A stretch of DNA of 64,000 bases from Paenirhodobacter populi. Its GTDB lineage: Bacteria; Pseudomonadota; Alphaproteobacteria; Rhodobacterales; Rhodobacteraceae. Position 1 is the stretch's first letter, and each line of letters opens with the position of its first letter. The stretch spans positions 1-64,000 of the forward strand of contig NZ_SAUZ01000018.1 in assembly GCF_004022215.1 (NCBI RefSeq), read 5' to 3'. The notes under the pieces are model-generated. The model was not told the DNA's origin. It did no database searches and worked only from the letters and a program-made list of their open reading frames with translations. Positions 1-7,526 of this stretch are shown here, in pieces. Position numbers and translations under genes: made by a program.

Positions 1-171
1 ACCGGGACGGTGAAGCTGCCGGAAGGCACCGAGATGGTGATGCCGGGCGACAACCTGAAGTTCACCGTCGAGCTGATCGCCCCGATCGCGATGGAAGAGA
101 AGCTCCGCTTCGCCATCCGCGAAGGCGGCCGCACCGTCGGCGCCGGCGTGGTCTCCAAGATCCTCAAGTGA
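1..171 (+). CDS. tuf: Elongation factor Tu, C-terminal end (partial)
   Basis: The window opens inside this gene. The 56 residues present read as the end of EF-Tu domain III, with the segments [31 protein letters not shown] and the final SKILK that are typical of bacterial EF-Tu. EF-Tu delivers aminoacyl-tRNA to the ribosome in a GTP-dependent way in the cytoplasm. The gene is followed directly by a strong intrinsic terminator, so it is the last gene of its transcript here. Neither rpsJ nor secE-nusG, the usual downstream neighbours of tuf copies, follows. The family call is secure; only the extent upstream is unknown. Confidence 0.97.
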   Translation, partial: TGTVKLPEGTEMVMPGDNLKFTVELIAPIAMEEKLRFAIREGGRTVGAGVVSKILK

Positions 172-190
172 TCTGAGATCATCGAACCCG

Positions 191-217
191 AAAAGGCCGC
201 CTCCGGGCGGCCTTTTT
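191..217 (+). terminator. Rho-independent terminator of tuf
   Basis: A GC stem GGCCGCC/GGCGGCC (195-212, loop about 4 nt) is preceded by AAAA and followed by TTTTT. It starts some 20 nt past the tuf stop codon. The A-run on the left means it could also act on minus-strand transcripts coming from the small ORF at 381-551. Confidence 0.93.
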
Positions 218-380
218 CATGTCGGGAAGGCCCCGGCGGGCAGGGCATCGGATATGCGTGCCCTTCCGCCATATCCCCGGACAAGGGAGCAGCGCCGAAT
301 CCCCCACGATCCGCGAGAGTGCAGGGGCTGCTCGACGGGAATGTGCGGATCAGCGACCGGCGCGAAGGGCCGGAATGCCC

Positions 381-551
381 TCAAACGAAGAAGATGCCCG
401 CGATGGCGAGCGCCACCAGCGAGAGCCCAGCCGCCCAGCAGAACGGCTTCCTGTTCACGACGGGCGACGAGATATGACACTTTCCGCATCGGCTGGCGCC
501 GAACCGGATCGGGTGTCCGCAACGTTCGCAGTAGAACAGTCTCAGGGGCAT
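381..551 (-). CDS. Small zinc-ribbon membrane protein (hypothetical)
   Basis: A 56-residue ORF from ATG 551. Residues 8-11 (CERC) and 22-25 (CGKC) form a CxxC-x10-CxxC pair as in a zinc ribbon, followed by a basic stretch (NRKPF) and one hydrophobic segment (about residues 37-56) that would span the membrane. A GTG at 587 would add 12 residues (MPVFHTHLWNQY); neither start has a good Shine-Dalgarno sequence. Two-CxxC plus one-TM miniproteins occur in this family of bacteria, but I do not recognise a named family. It is oriented toward the tuf terminator, which could end its transcript. Function unknown; the cysteine spacing is the main reason to believe it is real. Confidence 0.5.
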   Translation of the reverse strand: MPLRLFYCERCGHPIRFGASRCGKCHISSPVVNRKPFCWAAGLSLVALAIAGIFFV

Positions 552-587
552 ATATTGATTCCATAAGTGTGTGTGAAAAACAGGCAC

Positions 588-984
588 TCATGAAGGACAT
601 GCACAAAGAATAAGGCAATTTTTTGAGAGCGGAAAGCATTCCTGTCACATTCGGCCAAACTCCGCCGGGTGATCTGCGCCAGGGAGATGGGACGCAGGGT
701 CAGCCATGATCCTGTGCGTTAAGGGGAGTGACATAAAACCCCAGACAACCACCCGGGTGGCCGCTCAGGGGAACCGGGCATGGTTTTTCCGGTTGTCCCT
801 TCATGGCCGAGGGGACTTTCGCCGATGGGCGGAAAATCTGTCACTACGGCTAATATTAATGATCAATGAATCATGATATAATTCGAGCCTGTATGTAAGA
901 TTCTCTGTTGATTGGATCTTGCAGGGTTGTGAGTGATTTTGTTCTCCCCCCGTTTATAAGCTCTCCCGAACATGAGGATCATTC
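588..984. other. Intergenic region, no gene seen; AT-rich leader of the next gene
   Basis: No convincing coding frame. Around 745-800 there are nested palindromes, including the 12-nt CCACCCGGGTGG (747-758) and arms GACAACC/GGTTGTC. From about 845 to 985 the base composition turns markedly AT-rich (for example TATAAT at 875-880), unlike the rest of the window. This is probably the promoter region of the VPLPA-CTERM gene, but I could not pair a convincing -35 with the TATAAT. Confidence 0.5.
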
Positions 985-1692
985 ATGAAACTTCGTTTTG
1001 CGGCCTCCGTCGCCGGCTTTGCGCTGCTCGCCTCCTCCCTTACCGCCAGCGCCGCGTCCATCATCCTTGGTGATTTCAACGTCGAACAATACGTGGAGGC
1101 CAACCCCCGCCAGGGTCAGGTTTCCAGCTCCGAGGTCTATTCGCCCTCCGCCGTGAAGGTGGGTGGCTATCGCAGCCTCAGCGTCACGAATGCGAACGGC
1201 CGTACGGGCGGAACCTCCCTGGAGTCCGCAGACGGCTATCTTGACTTCAGCAACTCGGCGCGGACGTCGGGCACCGGAACGGTGCTTTGGGACGGGATCG
1301 GCTCGACCGGGCTTGGCGGGGTCGATCTCACCGATGGCGGGACCAACAATGCGCTGTTTCTCGATGTCATTTTTGCCGATGCGAATCTGACGCTCAGCTT
1401 CAGCGTGACGGACACGGCGGGTTTCACCTCGACCATTTCAAAGACCGTCGCGGAATCCCTTCTGGAACCGACGAGCCTGTCGTTCCTGTTTTCCGACTTC
1501 AGCGGATCTGCGAACTTCAGTAGCCTGAACTCGATCTCGCTGATCCTGACCGGGACCACGCAGGGCCTCGATGCCTCGATCGATACCGTTTATGCGGCGT
1601 CGACCCTTCCGGCCGTGCCCCTTCCGGCGGCGGGCTGGCTGATGGTTGGTGGTTTGGCCGCGCTTGGCGTCATGAAACGTCGCAAGAGCTGA
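985..1692 (+). CDS. VPLPA-CTERM sorting domain-containing exported protein
   Basis: A 235-residue secreted protein. Residues 1-23 are a Sec signal peptide (MKLRFAASVAGFALLASSLTASA). The C-terminus has the tripartite sorting signal of the VPLPA-CTERM class: VPLPAAG, a hydrophobic helix (WLMVGGLAALGVM), then basic KRRKS. In this class an exosortase (XrtD type) is known to recognise the signal and process the protein for surface or extracellular-matrix placement. The middle, about residues 24-205, is Ser/Thr/Gly-rich and beta-like with no recognised domain. ATG 985 has GAGGA 7 nt upstream. An AT-rich leader precedes it and a clear terminator follows, so it is monocistronic. No exosortase gene lies in the window. 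Confidence 0.85.
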   Translation: MKLRFAASVAGFALLASSLTASAASIILGDFNVEQYVEANPRQGQVSSSEVYSPSAVKVGGYRSLSVTNANGRTGGTSLESADGYLDFSNSARTSGTGTVLWDGIGSTGLGGVDLTDGGTNNALFLDVIFADANLTLSFSVTDTAGFTSTISKTVAESLLEPTSLSFLFSDFSGSANFSSLNSISLILTGTTQGLDASIDTVYAASTLPAVPLPAAGWLMVGGLAALGVMKRRKS

Positions 1693-1710
1693 CCCCCACA
1701 TCTGCAACGG

Positions 1711-1746
1711 AAATCCCCCGCAGGAAGGCTCCTTGCGGGGGATTTC
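1711..1746 (+). terminator. Intrinsic terminator of the VPLPA-CTERM gene
   Basis: An imperfect but long stem whose arms begin AAATCCCCCGCA and end TGCGGGGGATTT, followed by TTTCTTAT. It lies about 20 nt after the stop codon. The A-rich left side could make it work in both directions. Confidence 0.88.
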
Positions 1747-1849
1747 TTATATTCTGATGGTTGTCCTGCGAAGAACGCTCATGCGTGCAAGGGGTCAGAA
1801 CGCCCCTGGATGATCGGATATTGAAATCGGAAAAACTCAACGATTTCAA

Positions 1850-1925
1850 TGGCAGGGGCAGAGGGACTCGAACCCGCGACCCTCGGTTTTGGAGACCGAT
1901 GCTCTACCAACTGAGCTATACCCCT
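1850..1925 (-). tRNA. tRNA-Trp (CCA)
   Basis: A full cloverleaf on the minus strand: acceptor AGGGGTA pairs with TGCCCCT, D-arm TAGCTCAGTTGGTAGAGCA, anticodon loop CTCCAAA (anticodon CCA, Trp), T-arm GGGTTCGAGTCCC, discriminator G and an encoded 3' CCA. In many alphaproteobacteria tRNA-Trp sits directly upstream of secE-nusG and downstream of tuf. Here it is alone, on the opposite strand to the nearby tuf end, and no secE follows. Confidence 0.98.
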
Positions 1926-1936
1926 GCGGTGCCGCC

Positions 1937-1965
1937 TGATTATGGTTTTCGCAAACGGGCGTCAA
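1937..1965 (-). promoter_or_regulatory. Promoter of tRNA-Trp
   Basis: On the minus strand -35 TTGACG (1965-1960), a 17-bp spacer and -10 TAATCA (1942-1937), about 11 nt from the mature tRNA 5' end. The -35 is embedded in CGCTTGACG, the same block seen before tRNA-Cys. Confidence 0.8.
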
Positions 1966-2270
1966 GCGTCTATGCGCGGCCGGCGGGCGAATCTTTGATG
2001 AATTTCCGCCCCGGACGGGCGCATGAGTCCCCGAAAAGCCGCCATTCCTCCGCCAGATCGCCGCGAAATGCCCGGATATTGGCGCGGGCACCCGACTTCT
2101 CCCCAGATTTTGTGGTTCTCCCACGAGTTATCCACGAAATTGCGCTTTACAGACGGTCGAAGCGTCCCCACGATATGGTGTAGAAGAACCGCAGACACCC
2201 CAGATATCTGGTTCAGGACGAACTCTGGGGGCGTGCCGCGGCACATGATACGGAACAGGGAGCTTGGGAC
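1966..2270. other. Intergenic region, no gene seen
   Basis: Noncoding stretch between the tRNA-Trp promoter and the YbjN-like gene. It contains one DnaA-box-like 9-mer, TTATCCACG, near 2128. No cluster of such boxes is present, so this is not read as an origin. No terminator or other element stands out. Confidence 0.4.
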
Positions 2271-2774
2271 ATGGCGCTGATCGAGGACTACTTCTCCTCC
2301 GACGACATCCATCCGATCGACATGGTGGAAACGCTGGCCGAGGCCCATCAGTGGGATTTCGACCGGGTTACCGACGACCAGATCGCGATGATGGTCGAGG
2401 GCCAGTGGCGGACCTATTCCCTGACGCTCGCCTGGTCGGATCATGACGAAACGCTGCGGCTGATCTCGACCTTCGAGATCGATCCGCCGGCGGGCCGGGA
2501 ACCGGCGCTTTACGACCTGCTCAACCGGATCAACGATCAGTGCTGGACCGGCGCCTTCACCTGGTGGCGGGAACAGAAGCTGATGGTCTGGCGGCACGGG
2601 CTGGTGCTTGCGGGCGGGCAGATGGCCAGCGCGGCGCAGGTCGACCGGATGATCGCCAATGCGGTTTCCGCCTCGGAACGCTTCTATCCGGCGATGCAGA
2701 TGGCCTGCTGGGGCGACCAGACGCCTGAGGATGCGATGAAGGTCGCCATTGCAGAGGCCTATGGTCGCGCCTAA
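2271..2774 (+). CDS. YbjN domain-containing protein
   Basis: A 167-residue cytoplasmic protein matching the YbjN family (PF10722-like), which resembles type III secretion chaperones in fold and whose biochemical role is not established. Typical features are the N-terminal acidic strand-helix unit, the aromatic WRTYSLTLAW strand, the middle DLLNRINDQCWTGAF segment and a C-terminal helix. Alphaproteobacterial genomes commonly place this gene just before proC, as here, with 27 nt between them. ATG 2271 has GGGAGCTTGG upstream. It probably starts the ybjN-proC-csaA-dehydrogenase operon. Confidence 0.88.
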   Translation: MALIEDYFSSDDIHPIDMVETLAEAHQWDFDRVTDDQIAMMVEGQWRTYSLTLAWSDHDETLRLISTFEIDPPAGREPALYDLLNRINDQCWTGAFTWWREQKLMVWRHGLVLAGGQMASAAQVDRMIANAVSASERFYPAMQMACWGDQTPEDAMKVAIAEAYGRA

Positions 2775-2801
2775 CCTGTCTTCCCGGAACGGGAGACTTT
2801 C

Positions 2802-3614
2802 ATGGATTTCAACGATATCGAAAGCCGCGGCCTGATCCTTCTGGGCGGCGGCAAGATGGGATCGGCGCTGCTGGCCGGCTGGCTGGGGCAGGGGCTGTCG
2901 CCGCGCGCGGTGCATGTGGTGACGCCGCATCCCTCGGACTGGCTTGTCTCGACGGGGGTGTCGCTGGCGGGGGACCTGCCCGATGACCCGGCGGTCGTGC
3001 TGATCGCCGTCAAGCCGCAGAAGATGGCCGAAGCATTGCCGCAGCTGGCGCGATTCGGGGGCGGGCGGACGCTGTTCGTTTCGGTTGCGGCGGGGCGGAC
3101 GCTGGCGAGCTATGAGGCGATTCTGGGCGCGGGCACGCCGGTCGTGCGGGCGATGCCCAACACGCCCTCGGCCATCGGGCAGGGAATCACGGCGATCATC
3201 GGCAATGCCGCGGCGGGGGCCGTGGATCTGGCGCTGGCCGAGGGGCTTTTGCGCGCGGTGGGCGATGTGGTGCGTCTGGACGCCGAGGATCAGATGGATG
3301 CGGTGACCGCCGTTTCCGGATCGGGCCCGGCCTATGTTTTCCACCTGATCGAGACGTTGGCCGCCGCCGGTGAGGCCGAGGGGCTGCCCCCAGATCTCGC
3401 GCTGCGGCTGGCCAAGGCGACCGTGGCCGGGGCAGGGGCACTGGCGCTGCAATCCGGTGAAAGCCCGGCGCAGTTGCGGGTGAATGTCACCTCGCCCGGC
3501 GGCACGACGGCCGCGGCGCTGAATGTGCTGATGGATGAAAAGGCGGGCTTCCCCGCGCTGTTGCAACGGGCGGTGAAAGCCGCCGCCGACCGGGGACGGG
3601 AACTGGGCAAATGA
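2802..3614 (+). CDS. proC: Pyrroline-5-carboxylate reductase
   Basis: ProC reduces 1-pyrroline-5-carboxylate to L-proline with NAD(P)H, the last step of proline synthesis. The 270 residues contain the Rossmann motif LLGGGKMGSAL (residues 12-22), the family signature AMPNTPSAIGQG, the GSGPAYVF segment and the C-terminal SPGGTTAAAL motif. Length is normal for the family. Upstream is GGGAGACTTTC before ATG. Its stop overlaps the next start by 4 nt (ATGA), so the two genes are translationally coupled. Confidence 0.97.
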   Translation: MDFNDIESRGLILLGGGKMGSALLAGWLGQGLSPRAVHVVTPHPSDWLVSTGVSLAGDLPDDPAVVLIAVKPQKMAEALPQLARFGGGRTLFVSVAAGRTLASYEAILGAGTPVVRAMPNTPSAIGQGITAIIGNAAAGAVDLALAEGLLRAVGDVVRLDAEDQMDAVTAVSGSGPAYVFHLIETLAAAGEAEGLPPDLALRLAKATVAGAGALALQSGESPAQLRVNVTSPGGTTAAALNVLMDEKAGFPALLQRAVKAAADRGRELGK

Positions 3615-3946
3615 CGATAAGCTACGACGATTTCCAGAAGGTCGACATCCGCGTGGGCCGGATCGTGCAGGCCGACCCCTTCCCGCAGGCGCGCAAGCCG
3701 GCCTACAAGCTGACGATCGACTTCGGCCCCGAAATCGGCACGAAAAGATCCTCGGCCCAGATCACGAAACACTATGCGCCCGAGGCGCTGATCGGGCGGC
3801 AGGTGCTGGCGGTGGTGAACTTTCCGCCGCGCCAGATCGGCCCATTCATGTCCGAGGTCCTGACCCTCGGCCTGCCGGATGCCGAGGGCGAGGTTGTGCT
3901 GGTCGCTCCGGGGCAGGAGGTCCCGGACGGGGGGAGGCTGTTTTGA
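3611..3946 (+). CDS. tRNA-binding domain protein (CsaA-like)
   Basis: A 111-residue single-domain OB-fold protein of the tRNA_bind/CsaA type. Diagnostic are KVDIRVGRIVQA near the N-terminus, YKLTIDFG, the conserved KRSSAQITKHY segment, and the VNFPPRQIG-x-MSEVLTLG region. CsaA proteins are homodimers that bind tRNA and were described as chaperones with export-related activity; the exact role in alphaproteobacteria is not settled. It overlaps proC by 4 nt and the next gene by 1 nt. Confidence 0.92.
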   Translation: MTISYDDFQKVDIRVGRIVQADPFPQARKPAYKLTIDFGPEIGTKRSSAQITKHYAPEALIGRQVLAVVNFPPRQIGPFMSEVLTLGLPDAEGEVVLVAPGQEVPDGGRLF

Positions 3947-4890
3947 TGAAACTTCTGGTAAGCCGGGCGCTGACGCCCCGGGTGGAAAAGCGTCTGGCGG
4001 AGGAATTCGACACCACATTCCGCAATGGCGCGACGCCGCTGAGTGAAAACGAGGCGCGCGCGGCGCTGGCGGAGTATGACGCGCTGTTGGTGACGCTGGG
4101 GGACAGGCTGACCGCTGCGGCCTTCGCCGGCGCGCCCAAGGCGCGGATCGTGGCCAATTTCGGCGTGGGCTATAACCATATCGACGTGGCGGCGGCGCGG
4201 GCGCAGGGGATCGCGGTCACCAACACGCCCGGCGCGGTGACGGATGCGACGGCGGATATCGCGCTGACGCTGATCCTGATGAGCGCGCGGCGCGCGGCGG
4301 AGGGGGATCGGTTCGTGCGGACGGGCGCCTGGACCGGCTGGACGCCGACGCAGTTCCTCGGTCAGCATGTGACGGGCAAGACGGTCGGCATCGTCGGGCT
4401 TGGCCGGATCGGCAAGGCGATCGCGCGGCGCTGCCATTTCGGTTTCGACATGCGGGTGCTGTTCCACAACCGCTCGACAGTGGCGGAACCGGGGCTGCCG
4501 GCGGAGCAGGTGCCGCTCGACGATCTGTTGGCCAAGGCGGATTTCGTGGTGATCGCGGTGCCCGCCTCGCCCGCGACGCATCACCTGATCGGCGCGGATC
4601 AGATCGTGCGGATGCAGCCGCATGCGCATCTGGTCAATATCGCGCGGGGCGACATCGTCGATGAAACCGCGCTGATCGCCGCGCTGCAGGCAGGGCAGAT
4701 CGCGGGCGCCGGGCTCGACGTCTATGAGCACGAACCCGCGGTGCCCGAGGCTCTGCGCGCGTTGGACAACGTCACGCTGTTGCCGCATCTGGGCACGGCG
4801 GCGGAAGAGGTGCGCGATGCGATGGGGCTGATGGCGCTCGACAATCTCATCGCGGCACGCGACGGCAAGCCGGTGCCGAACGCGGTCTAG
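3946..4890 (+). CDS. 2-hydroxyacid dehydrogenase (glyoxylate/hydroxypyruvate reductase type)
   Basis: A 314-residue D-isomer-specific 2-hydroxyacid dehydrogenase. The NAD-binding motif is GIVGLGRIGKAIARR, preceded by the NFGVGYNHID segment, with the catalytic Arg in NIARGDIVDE, Glu in YEHEPAVPE and His in LLPHLGTAAEE. The set fits the GyaR/hydroxypyruvate reductase subgroup; substrate preference cannot be read from sequence. Start chosen at ATG 3946 (GGGGAGG 8 nt upstream), one nt overlapping the csaA-like stop; TTG at 3943 is in frame but less likely. Its TAG stop interlocks with the stop of tdk on the opposite strand in a shared CTAG. Confidence 0.92.
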   Translation: MKLLVSRALTPRVEKRLAEEFDTTFRNGATPLSENEARAALAEYDALLVTLGDRLTAAAFAGAPKARIVANFGVGYNHIDVAAARAQGIAVTNTPGAVTDATADIALTLILMSARRAAEGDRFVRTGAWTGWTPTQFLGQHVTGKTVGIVGLGRIGKAIARRCHFGFDMRVLFHNRSTVAEPGLPAEQVPLDDLLAKADFVVIAVPASPATHHLIGADQIVRMQPHAHLVNIARGDIVDETALIAALQAGQIAGAGLDVYEHEPAVPEALRALDNVTLLPHLGTAAEEVRDAMGLMALDNLIAARDGKPVPNAV

Positions 4891-5465
4891 CCTTCCATCG
4901 CCGCGCGCCAGTGACGGCGGCAGAGCGAGACATAGGTTTCGTTGCCGCCGATCTGCACCTGCGCGCCCTCGCGCAAAGGCAGCCCGTCGGGGCCGAGCCG
5001 CACCACCATCGTCGCCTTGCGCCCGCAATGGCAGATGGTGCGGACCTCGCGCATTTCATCGGCCAGCGCCAGCAGCGCGGCGGAACCGGGGAACAGCTCG
5101 CCGCGAAAATCGACGCGCAGGCCGTAGCACATCACCGGCACATGCAGGTCATCGACCGCGCGGGCGAGCTGCCAGACCTGATCGCGCGACAGGAACTGCG
5201 CCTCGTCGATGAAGACGCAGGCGCAGGGGCCTTCGTCCAGCCGCGCGGCGATCATCCTGAACATGTCGGTGGTCACGTCGAAACAGGCGGCTTCGGCGGC
5301 GATGCCGATGCGGCTGGCGATCCGCCCCGTTCCCGCGCGCTGATCGAATCCGGCGGTGACCAGAAAGGTCCGCATCCCGCGTTCGATATAGTTGTGCGAG
5401 GCCTGAAGCAGGATCGTGCTCTTGCCCGCGTTCATCGTCGAATAATGGAAATAGAGCTTGGCCAT
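4887..5465 (-). CDS. tdk: Thymidine kinase
   Basis: A 192-residue type II thymidine kinase (TK1-like), which makes dTMP from thymidine and ATP in the salvage pathway. The P-loop is MNAGKST (residues 11-17), followed by the DEAQFL Walker B segment and the C-terminal zinc-ribbon region with CHCGRKAT and a final CRRHW. Start ATG 5465 has GGAGACGGC just upstream. The gene converges on the dehydrogenase and overlaps its stop by 4 nt. Confidence 0.96.
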   Translation of the reverse strand: MAKLYFHYSTMNAGKSTILLQASHNYIERGMRTFLVTAGFDQRAGTGRIASRIGIAAEAACFDVTTDMFRMIAARLDEGPCACVFIDEAQFLSRDQVWQLARAVDDLHVPVMCYGLRVDFRGELFPGSAALLALADEMREVRTICHCGRKATMVVRLGPDGLPLREGAQVQIGGNETYVSLCRRHWRAAMEG

Positions 5466-5496
5466 GCCGTCTCCTAACGCGGAGCCCGGCCAGCGG

Positions 5497-5527
5497 CAAG
5501 AAGGCGCGCCCCCGATGGGGGCGCGCC
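5497..5527 (-). terminator. Terminator-like hairpin of the DEAD-box helicase gene
   Basis: A perfect 11-bp stem GGCGCGCCCCC/GGGGGCGCGCC (5503-5527, 3-nt loop) lies directly after the helicase stop on the minus strand and is followed by TTCTTG. The T-run is weak, so termination may be partial and allow reading into tdk. Confidence 0.65.
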
Positions 5528-5532
5528 GGAAA

Positions 5533-6822
5533 TCAGGCGTTCGCCGGGGCGCGCGAACGGCGCGGCGCATTGCTGCCGCCCGGCTTCTTCGCGGCGGGAC
5601 GGTTGCCCTTGGGCGCGCCCTGCGACTTCGGCGCCGGGCCGCGACGGACGGAGCGGTTGCCGCGCGGCGCGGGCTTCGACGCCGGGGTCCCGGCATGGGG
5701 TTCGCCGCCGATCACCGGGATCTTGGCGTTCATCGTCTTTTCGATGGCCTTCAGATCGTCCATCTCCGCCGGGGCGCAGAAGGCGACGGCACGGCCCTTG
5801 CGGCCGGCCCGCGCCGTCCGGCCGATGCGGTGGACGTAGTTTTCCGGCACGTTCGGCAGGTCGTAGTTGTAGACATGCGCGACCTCGGGGATATCCAGCC
5901 CGCGCGCGGCCACATCGGTCGCGACCAGCACCTGCACCTTGCCGGCGCGGAACTCGGCCAGCGCACGTTCCCGCTGGTTCTGCGACTTGTTGCCGTGGAT
6001 CGCGGTGACCGAAAAGCCCCAGTTGTCCAGAAGCTTCGTCAGCTTGTCCGATCCATGCTTGGTGCGGTTGAAGACCACCGCCAGCTCGCCCGGATGCTTG
6101 CCCAGATATTCCGCCAGCAGCGCGGCCTTGTCGCCCTGATTGGTGAAATGCACCCATTGCTCGATCTTGTCGGCGACCTTGCCGGGGGGCGCGACCTGCA
6201 CCCGGACCGGATCGGTCAGGTAGCTTTGGGCGAGTTCCTCCATCAGCTTCGGCATGGTGGCGGAAAACAGCATCGTCTGCCGGTCCGCCGGGATCAGCCG
6301 GGCGATGCGGCGCAGCGCATGGATGAAGCCGATGTCGAGCATCTGGTCCGCTTCGTCGAGCACAAGGTATTTCGTTTCCGACAGCACCAGCGCCCGACGC
6401 TCCAAAAGGTCGAGCAGGCGGCCCGGCGTCGCGATCAGCACATCGGTGCCCTTGGACAGCTTTTCGGTCTGCACGTTGATCGAGGCACCGCCCACGACGC
6501 GCTGGATCCGCACCGGCGCGCCGGTCGCGAAAGAGGTGAGGTTGTCAAAGATCTGGTTCGCCAGTTCCCGCGTCGGCGCCAGAACCAGCGCGCGCACGGT
6601 TTTCGGCGCCGGACGCTTGCCATAGGCGATGATGCGGGTCAGCATCGGCAGGCCGAAGGCCGCCGTCTTGCCGGTGCCGGTCTGCGCAAGGCCCAGCAGG
6701 TCGCGGCCACGCACGATCTGGGGAATGCCCTGCGCCTGGATCGGCGTCGGTTTCGTCAGGCCAAGGCCCGCAAGATTCTGCAAGAGGATCGGCGCAAGGC
6801 CGAGGTTGTCGAAGTTTTCCAA
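5533..6822 (-). CDS. DEAD-box ATP-dependent RNA helicase (RhlE-like)
   Basis: All DEAD-box motifs are present in order: Q-motif region ending KPTPIQAQ, Walker A AQTGTGKT, PTRELA, TPGRLLD, DEAD in VLDEADQMLD, SAT, and the HRIGRTARAGR motif VI. The last 50 or so residues are a basic Gly/Pro/Arg-rich tail, as in RhlE/CsdA-type proteins that act on structured RNA or ribosome assembly. The conserved N-terminus (ENFDNLGL) is reached only from a TTG at 6822, with AGGAAAG 8 nt upstream; the upstream in-frame ATG at 6975 would add 51 residues of non-conserved sequence. Length from TTG is 429 residues, normal for the group. Confidence 0.93.
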   Translation of the reverse strand: MENFDNLGLAPILLQNLAGLGLTKPTPIQAQGIPQIVRGRDLLGLAQTGTGKTAAFGLPMLTRIIAYGKRPAPKTVRALVLAPTRELANQIFDNLTSFATGAPVRIQRVVGGASINVQTEKLSKGTDVLIATPGRLLDLLERRALVLSETKYLVLDEADQMLDIGFIHALRRIARLIPADRQTMLFSATMPKLMEELAQSYLTDPVRVQVAPPGKVADKIEQWVHFTNQGDKAALLAEYLGKHPGELAVVFNRTKHGSDKLTKLLDNWGFSVTAIHGNKSQNQRERALAEFRAGKVQVLVATDVAARGLDIPEVAHVYNYDLPNVPENYVHRIGRTARAGRKGRAVAFCAPAEMDDLKAIEKTMNAKIPVIGGEPHAGTPASKPAPRGNRSVRRGPAPKSQGAPKGNRPAAKKPGGSNAPRRSRAPANA

Positions 6823-6861
6823 AGTAATGTCTTTCCTGGCGCCGAAAGGCGCGCAAACAGG

Positions 6862-6909
6862 GCCGGACCATCGGTCCGGCGAGGCGGGCGGGTGCGGAGA
6901 ATTCTCCGC
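6862..6909 (-). promoter_or_regulatory. Tandem stem-loops in the helicase leader
   Basis: Two perfect palindromes lie 40-90 nt before the TTG start: GCGGAGAATTCTCCGC (6894-6909) and GCCGGACC-ATC-GGTCCGGC (6862-6880). They are outside any gene, in the 254-nt gap after dtd. Leader structures of this sort are known in cold-inducible DEAD-box genes, so a role in temperature-dependent or autogenous control is a reasonable inference, not shown. Confidence 0.45.
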
Positions 6910-7076
6910 TGCCCCCCCGCGTGATGACAGGGCCGGGATATCCACTCCTTGCGCCGGGATTGCCCGGCCGGGCAACTGGACGCGCGCTGCTCACGCGGCA
7001 GCGGATTGCGGACCGGCTACATGTGGCGCAGCGCGGACCCAAAGTCAAGCATAACCGGAATCGGGCCGGATCGGCC

Positions 7077-7526
7077 TCACGCCCTGTCGGCGGTATCCAT
7101 CCAGATCGTGACGGGGCCGTCGTTCAGCAGGCTCACCGCCATGTCGGCGCCGAATTCGCCGTTTTCGACCGGCAGGCCCAGATCGCGCAGCGCCTGCGAG
7201 AAGTGCAGATACAGCCGCTCGCCCGTTTCCGGCGCGGCGGCGGTGGAAAAGCCCGGACGGTTCCCGGTCGAGGTATCGGCGGCCAGCGTGAACTGGCTGA
7301 CGACAAGGCAGGCCCCGCCGATATCAAGGACGGAGCGGTTCATCTTGCCCGCCTCATCGCGGAAGATCCGGCATTTCGCCACACGCGCGGCCAGCTTTTC
7401 GGCCTGCGTTTCGGTATCGTCCCGCATCGCGCAGACAAGGACCAGAAGACCGGGGCCGATCTCGCCGGTGACACGCCCGTCCACCTCGACTTTCGCGTGG
7501 CGGACGCGCTGCAACAGCGCCCTCAT
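7077..7526 (-). CDS. dtd: D-aminoacyl-tRNA deacylase
   Basis: DTD hydrolyses D-aminoacyl-tRNA (for example D-Tyr-tRNA) and so removes misacylated D-amino acids from translation. The 149 residues start MRALLQRV and contain the family signatures SQFTLAAD (active-site Ser/Gln/Thr) and the C-terminal LNDGPVTIW (the Gly-Pro motif that excludes L-aminoacyl substrates). The internal [10 protein letters not shown] is also conserved. ATG 7526 overlaps the stop of the upstream PfkB kinase gene as ATGA, so the two are co-translated. Confidence 0.96.
   Translation of the reverse strand: MRALLQRVRHAKVEVDGRVTGEIGPGLLVLVCAMRDDTETQAEKLAARVAKCRIFRDEAGKMNRSVLDIGGACLVVSQFTLAADTSTGNRPGFSTAAAPETGERLYLHFSQALRDLGLPVENGEFGADMAVSLLNDGPVTIWMDTADRA

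Noticed and set aside
217-648. A 143-codon minus-strand frame over the small zinc-ribbon ORF
   Set aside because: The other frame has the two CxxC pairs and TM helix; this one has neither and runs into the tuf terminator.
2120-2140. TTATCCACG as a DnaA box and sign of a replication origin
   Set aside because: Only one box, with one mismatch, and no AT-rich unwinding element or origin genes nearby.
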